Source: SHLJ01 sp041618535
GTDB lineage: Bacteria > Bacteroidota > Bacteroidia > Flavobacteriales > Flavobacteriaceae
Reading direction: 5' to 3'
DNA length: 18,352 nucleotides
NCBI GenBank assembly: GCA_041618535.1
Contig: JBFKFP010000047.1
Location: 1 to 18,352, forward strand
Shown: positions 16,339 to 18,352 of the stretch, in pieces
Layout of the letters: every line of letters starts with the position of its first letter
Position numbering within the stretch: position 1 is the stretch's first letter
Position numbers and translations under genes: made by a program
Notes under the pieces: generated by a model
Databases searched by the model: none
What the model saw: the letters and a program-made list of their open reading frames with translations, nothing else
What the model was told of the DNA's origin: nothing

Positions 16339-16524
16339 TTAACTTAATAGATCGTAATATAATTCCACAACCCTTCCAAAAACGGTATCCACTCCCCAAA
16401 TAGCCAACGAAAATATGATGGAGAACACAGCAACCACAACAGTCAGGTTCTGGGCATCTGCCCAAGTTGGCCAGCTGACATGGTTTTTTAGTTCCTCAAA
16501 CGATTCTTTAATGTAATCGATCAT
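16339..16524 (-). CDS. secE: Preprotein translocase subunit SecE
   Basis: SecE clamps SecY in the inner-membrane protein-export channel. The 61-residue product is the short one-helix form found in most bacteria, unlike the three-helix E. coli protein. The amphipathic segment IKESFEELKNHVSWPTWADA at about 5-24 holds the conserved VSWPT motif. A single membrane helix follows at about 28-49. The start MIDYIKESF and TAA stop at 16341-16339 are clear, and the stop touches the nusG ATG. Its presence between tRNA-Trp and nusG is the usual Bacteroidota order. Confidence 0.95.
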   Translation of the reverse strand: MIDYIKESFEELKNHVSWPTWADAQNLTVVVAVFSIIFSLAIWGVDTVFGRVVELYYDLLS

Positions 16525-16560
16525 TCTGCTGTTCTTTGATTATCGTTTCAATTTTTCAGC

Positions 16561-16588
16561 GGGCCAGAGACCTTAATCTACCTGGCTC
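16561..16588 (-). other. Weak hairpin between tRNA-Trp and secE
   Basis: On the minus strand GAGCCAG (16588-16582) can pair with CTGGCCC (16567-16561), with one G-U pair, across a 14-base loop. No T-run follows. It may be a processing structure in the secE leader or chance. Confidence 0.25.
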
Positions 16589-16633
16589 GCAACAAATTTC
16601 TTGTCTCTTAAACAGTGCTTCTCACATTGTTAG

Positions 16634-16706
16634 CACGGGTTGAGAGACTCGAACTCCCGACACCTGGTTTTGGAGACCAGTGCTCTACCAACTGAGCTAA
16701 ACCCGT
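16634..16706 (-). tRNA. tRNA-Trp (anticodon CCA)
   Basis: The minus-strand sequence folds as a 73-base cloverleaf. The acceptor ACGGGTT pairs with AACCCGT and the discriminator is G. The D arm reads TAGCTCAGTTGGTAGAGCA. The anticodon stem CTGGT/ACCAG encloses the loop CTCCAAA, giving CCA for tryptophan. The T loop TTCGAGT is in place. The 3' CCA is not encoded. The gene sits between tuf and secE. Confidence 0.95.
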
Positions 16707-16719
16707 AAATACAAGTCAA

Positions 16720-16745
16720 GGCATTCCGTTTAAAACCGGAATACC
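16720..16745 (-). other. Hairpin between tuf and tRNA-Trp
   Basis: On the minus strand GGTATTCCG (16745-16737) pairs with CGGAATGCC (16728-16720) over nine pairs, one of them G-U, around an 8-base loop. No T-run follows (TTGACTTG). It probably stabilises the tuf 3' end after tRNA processing or acts as a weak transcription barrier. Confidence 0.5.
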
Positions 16746-16772
16746 TTCACTCTGTATCTTAAAAAATTAAGC

Positions 16773-17960
16773 TTAGTCTAATATCTCAGTTACCTGACCT
16801 GCACCAACTGTACGACCTCCTTCACGGATTGCGAAACGCAATCCTACATTAAGGGCGATCGGCTGGATAAGATCAACAGTAATCGTCAAGTTATCACCAG
16901 GCATAACCATCTCTACTCCATCAGGTAATACGATATTACCGGTTACGTCAGTTGTACGTACGTAGAATTGTGGACGATAGTTATTATGGAATGGCGTGTG
17001 ACGACCACCTTCTTCTTTCTTAAGGATATAAACCTCAGCCTTGAACTTAGCGTGTGGAGTGATCGAACCTGGCTTACAGATTACCATTCCACGACGAATT
17101 TCAGTTTTTTCAATACCTCTTAGAAGGATTCCAACGTTATCACCGGCCTCACCGCGATCAAGGATCTTACGGAACATCTCAACACCAGTGATAGTTGAAG
17201 TCAACTTCTCGGCACCCATACCGATGATATCAACAGGATCTCCTGTGTTAGCAACTCCGGTTTCGATACGACCTGTTGCAACAGTTCCACGTCCTGTGAT
17301 TGAGAATACATCTTCAATCGGCATCAGGAATGGCTTGTCAACATCACGCTCTGGTAACTCGATCCATGTATCAACCGCATCCATGAGTTCCATGATAGTG
17401 TCAACCCACTTGGCCTCACCGTTTAAGGCGCCAAGTGCAGATCCGGAGATCACAGGGCTGTTGTCACCATCGTATTCATAGAACGACAACAATTCACGAA
17501 CTTCCATCTCTACAAGTTCCAGAAGCTCTTCATCGTCTACCATGTCAACTTTGTTAAGGAACACAACGATACGCGGAATACCAACCTGGCGTCCGAGAAG
17601 GATGTGCTCTCTTGTTTGAGGCATAGGACCATCGGTGGCAGCAACTACTAGAATTGCACCATCCATCTGAGCCGCACCCGTTACCATGTTCTTTACATAG
17701 TCTGCGTGACCTGGACAATCAACGTGAGCATAGTGACGGTTTTCAGTTTGATACTCAACGTGAGCGGTATTGATTGTAATACCTCTTTCTTTTTCCTCAG
17801 GAGCGTTATCGATTGAATCGAATTCGCGGGCTTCTGATAGACCCTTTTCTGCCAAAACTTTAGTTATTGCGGCAGTAAGTGTTGTCTTACCATGATCAAC
17901 GTGTCCAATTGTACCTATATTCAAGTGCGGTTTGGAACGATTAAAAGTTTCCTTTGCCAT
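16773..17960 (-). CDS. tuf: Translation elongation factor Tu
   Basis: EF-Tu delivers aminoacyl-tRNA to the ribosome in a GTP-dependent way. The 395-residue product is complete. The P-loop GHVDHGKT is at 19-26, DCPGH at 81-85 and NKVD at 136-139. The segment EKERGITINTAHVEYQT is the switch I region. The C-terminal barrel ends GLRFAIREGGRTVGAGQVTEIL. The start MAKETFNRSKPH is typical for Bacteroidota. It lies downstream of tRNA-Thr across a 60-base AT-rich spacer, with no promoter I could recognise, and upstream of tRNA-Trp. Co-transcription with the flanking tRNAs, as for E. coli tufB, is likely. Whether a second tuf copy exists cannot be judged from this window. Confidence 0.99.
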   Translation of the reverse strand: MAKETFNRSKPHLNIGTIGHVDHGKTTLTAAITKVLAEKGLSEAREFDSIDNAPEEKERGITINTAHVEYQTENRHYAHVDCPGHADYVKNMVTGAAQMDGAILVVAATDGPMPQTREHILLGRQVGIPRIVVFLNKVDMVDDEELLELVEMEVRELLSFYEYDGDNSPVISGSALGALNGEAKWVDTIMELMDAVDTWIELPERDVDKPFLMPIEDVFSITGRGTVATGRIETGVANTGDPVDIIGMGAEKLTSTITGVEMFRKILDRGEAGDNVGILLRGIEKTEIRRGMVICKPGSITPHAKFKAEVYILKKEEGGRHTPFHNNYRPQFYVRTTDVTGNIVLPDGVEMVMPGDNLTITVDLIQPIALNVGLRFAIREGGRTVGAGQVTEILD

Positions 17961-18020
17961 GATTTAAATTTTAATCTTAGTTATAAATATTAGTGTTCTG
18001 TTTTTATTTTAAAAAATAAG

Positions 18021-18092
18021 AGCCAATGACGGGATTTGAACCCGTGACCTCTTCCTTACCAAGGAAACGCTCTACCCCTGAGCTACACCGGC
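18021..18092 (-). tRNA. tRNA-Thr (anticodon GGT)
   Basis: The minus-strand sequence folds as a 72-base tRNA. The acceptor GCCGGTG pairs with CATTGGC, including two G-U pairs, and the discriminator is T. The D arm is TAGCTCAGGGGTAGAGC. The anticodon stem TTTCC/GGAAG closes the loop TTGGTAA with its last pair a T-G, giving GGT for threonine. The T arm is CGGGTTCAAATCCCG. No 3' CCA is encoded. It is immediately upstream of tuf. Confidence 0.95.
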
Positions 18093-18151
18093 TGAAACTT
18101 TGAGTAAGTGCATACCCCCTGGGCTCGACGACATTCAGCTCAAATCTTTTG

Positions 18152-18224
18152 AGCGGGAGACCGGGTTCGAACCGGCGACATTCAGCTTGGAAGGCTGACG
18201 CTCTACCAACTGAGCTACTCCCGC
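18152..18224 (-). tRNA. tRNA-Gly (anticodon TCC)
   Basis: The minus-strand sequence folds as a 73-base tRNA. The acceptor GCGGGAG pairs perfectly with CTCCCGC and the discriminator is T. The D arm is TAGCTCAGTTGGTAGAGC. The anticodon stem TCAGC/GCTGA encloses CTTCCAA, giving TCC for glycine. The T arm is CCGGTTCGAACCCGG. No 3' CCA is encoded. A 12-base piece of it recurs in the spacer before tRNA-Thr. Confidence 0.95.
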
Positions 18225-18230
18225 ATATTG

Positions 18231-18238
18231 CAAATTTA
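18231..18238 (-). promoter_or_regulatory. Possible -7 element upstream of tRNA-Gly
   Basis: The minus strand carries TAAATTTG at 18238-18231, a perfect TAnnTTTG match, six bases before the mature tRNA-Gly 5' end. A TTG lies 22 bases upstream, slightly more than the usual spacing. It could be an internal promoter, but the tRNAs may equally be part of one transcript starting beyond the window. Confidence 0.35.
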
Positions 18239-18314
18239 GAGTTTATTAGGGTTCAATACACAATTTCGAACATGTACTTTTTCTAAACCCGCTTCTAAAC
18301 CCACAAATAAATTG

Positions 18315-18352
18315 TGGGGAGAGCAGGATTCGAACCTGCGAAGGTAAAAACC
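18315..18352 (-). tRNA. tRNA-Tyr, 3' part only (window edge)
   Basis: The minus strand shows a T arm, GCAGG with loop TTCGAAT and CCTGC, followed by the acceptor strand TCTCCCC and discriminator A. It is preceded by ACCTTC and part of a long variable arm. This form and its place before tRNA-Gly and tRNA-Thr upstream of tuf fit tRNA-Tyr, as in many bacteria. The anticodon lies outside the window, so the identity is inferred. Confidence 0.75.

Noticed and set aside
5295..18352. Accessory island or new system within the core cluster
   Set aside because: All genes are standard, in conserved order, full length and tightly spaced; no foreign insert was seen.

Overview
The window is a piece of a Bacteroidota chromosome, most likely from the Flavobacteriia. 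Three things point there. The gene order is tRNA-Tyr, tRNA-Gly, tRNA-Thr, tuf, tRNA-Trp, secE, nusG, rplK, rplA, rplJ, rplL, rpoB, rpoC. The prfC promoter matches the Bacteroidota vegetative consensus (TTTG, about 20 bases, TAnnTTTG). The leftmost gene encodes a secreted, aspartate-rich protein with thrombospondin type 3 (TSP3)-like calcium-binding repeats, common on the surface of flavobacteria. The genus cannot be fixed from the sequence alone.

Left region (1-2807). Bases 1-1983 are the 5' part of a minus-strand gene for a secreted TSP3-like protein. Its C-terminus lies outside the window. The last 687 bases hold a GC-rich 204-bp (68-residue) tandem repeat in an alternating A-B-A-B order. 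An 824-base AT-rich spacer follows, with several perfect or near-perfect dyads, including twin copies of TTTTATCGATAAAA set 20 bp apart. It ends in a good promoter for prfC.

Middle region (2808-5294). prfC (peptide chain release factor 3) and a small divergent [4Fe-4S] mono-cluster protein lie on the plus strand. They end at a strong intrinsic terminator (4840-4873). A small DUF3467 protein converges on it from the minus strand. Upstream of DUF3467 is the rpoC terminator.

Right region (5295-18352), all minus strand. This is the core translation and transcription cluster. Read in transcription order it holds three tRNAs (the first, tRNA-Tyr, cut by the window edge), EF-Tu, tRNA-Trp, SecE, NusG, ribosomal proteins L11, L1, L10 and L7/L12, and the RNA polymerase beta and beta' subunits. 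All coding sequences look intact, with their catalytic and zinc-binding residues present. Junctions are tight: 0 bases for secE/nusG, 15 for rplK/rplA, 12 for rplA/rplJ and 33 for rpoB/rpoC. A long RNA hairpin between rplL and rpoB could set the ratio of ribosomal protein to polymerase mRNA, as attenuation does in E. coli.

I see no mobile element, CRISPR array, defence system or clearly new gene system. The observations most worth a second look are the alternating TSP3-like repeat array with its composition break, the dyad cluster upstream of prfC, the rplL-rpoB hairpin, the terminator/promoter overlap ahead of DUF3467, and a tRNA-Gly fragment repeated in the neighbouring spacer.
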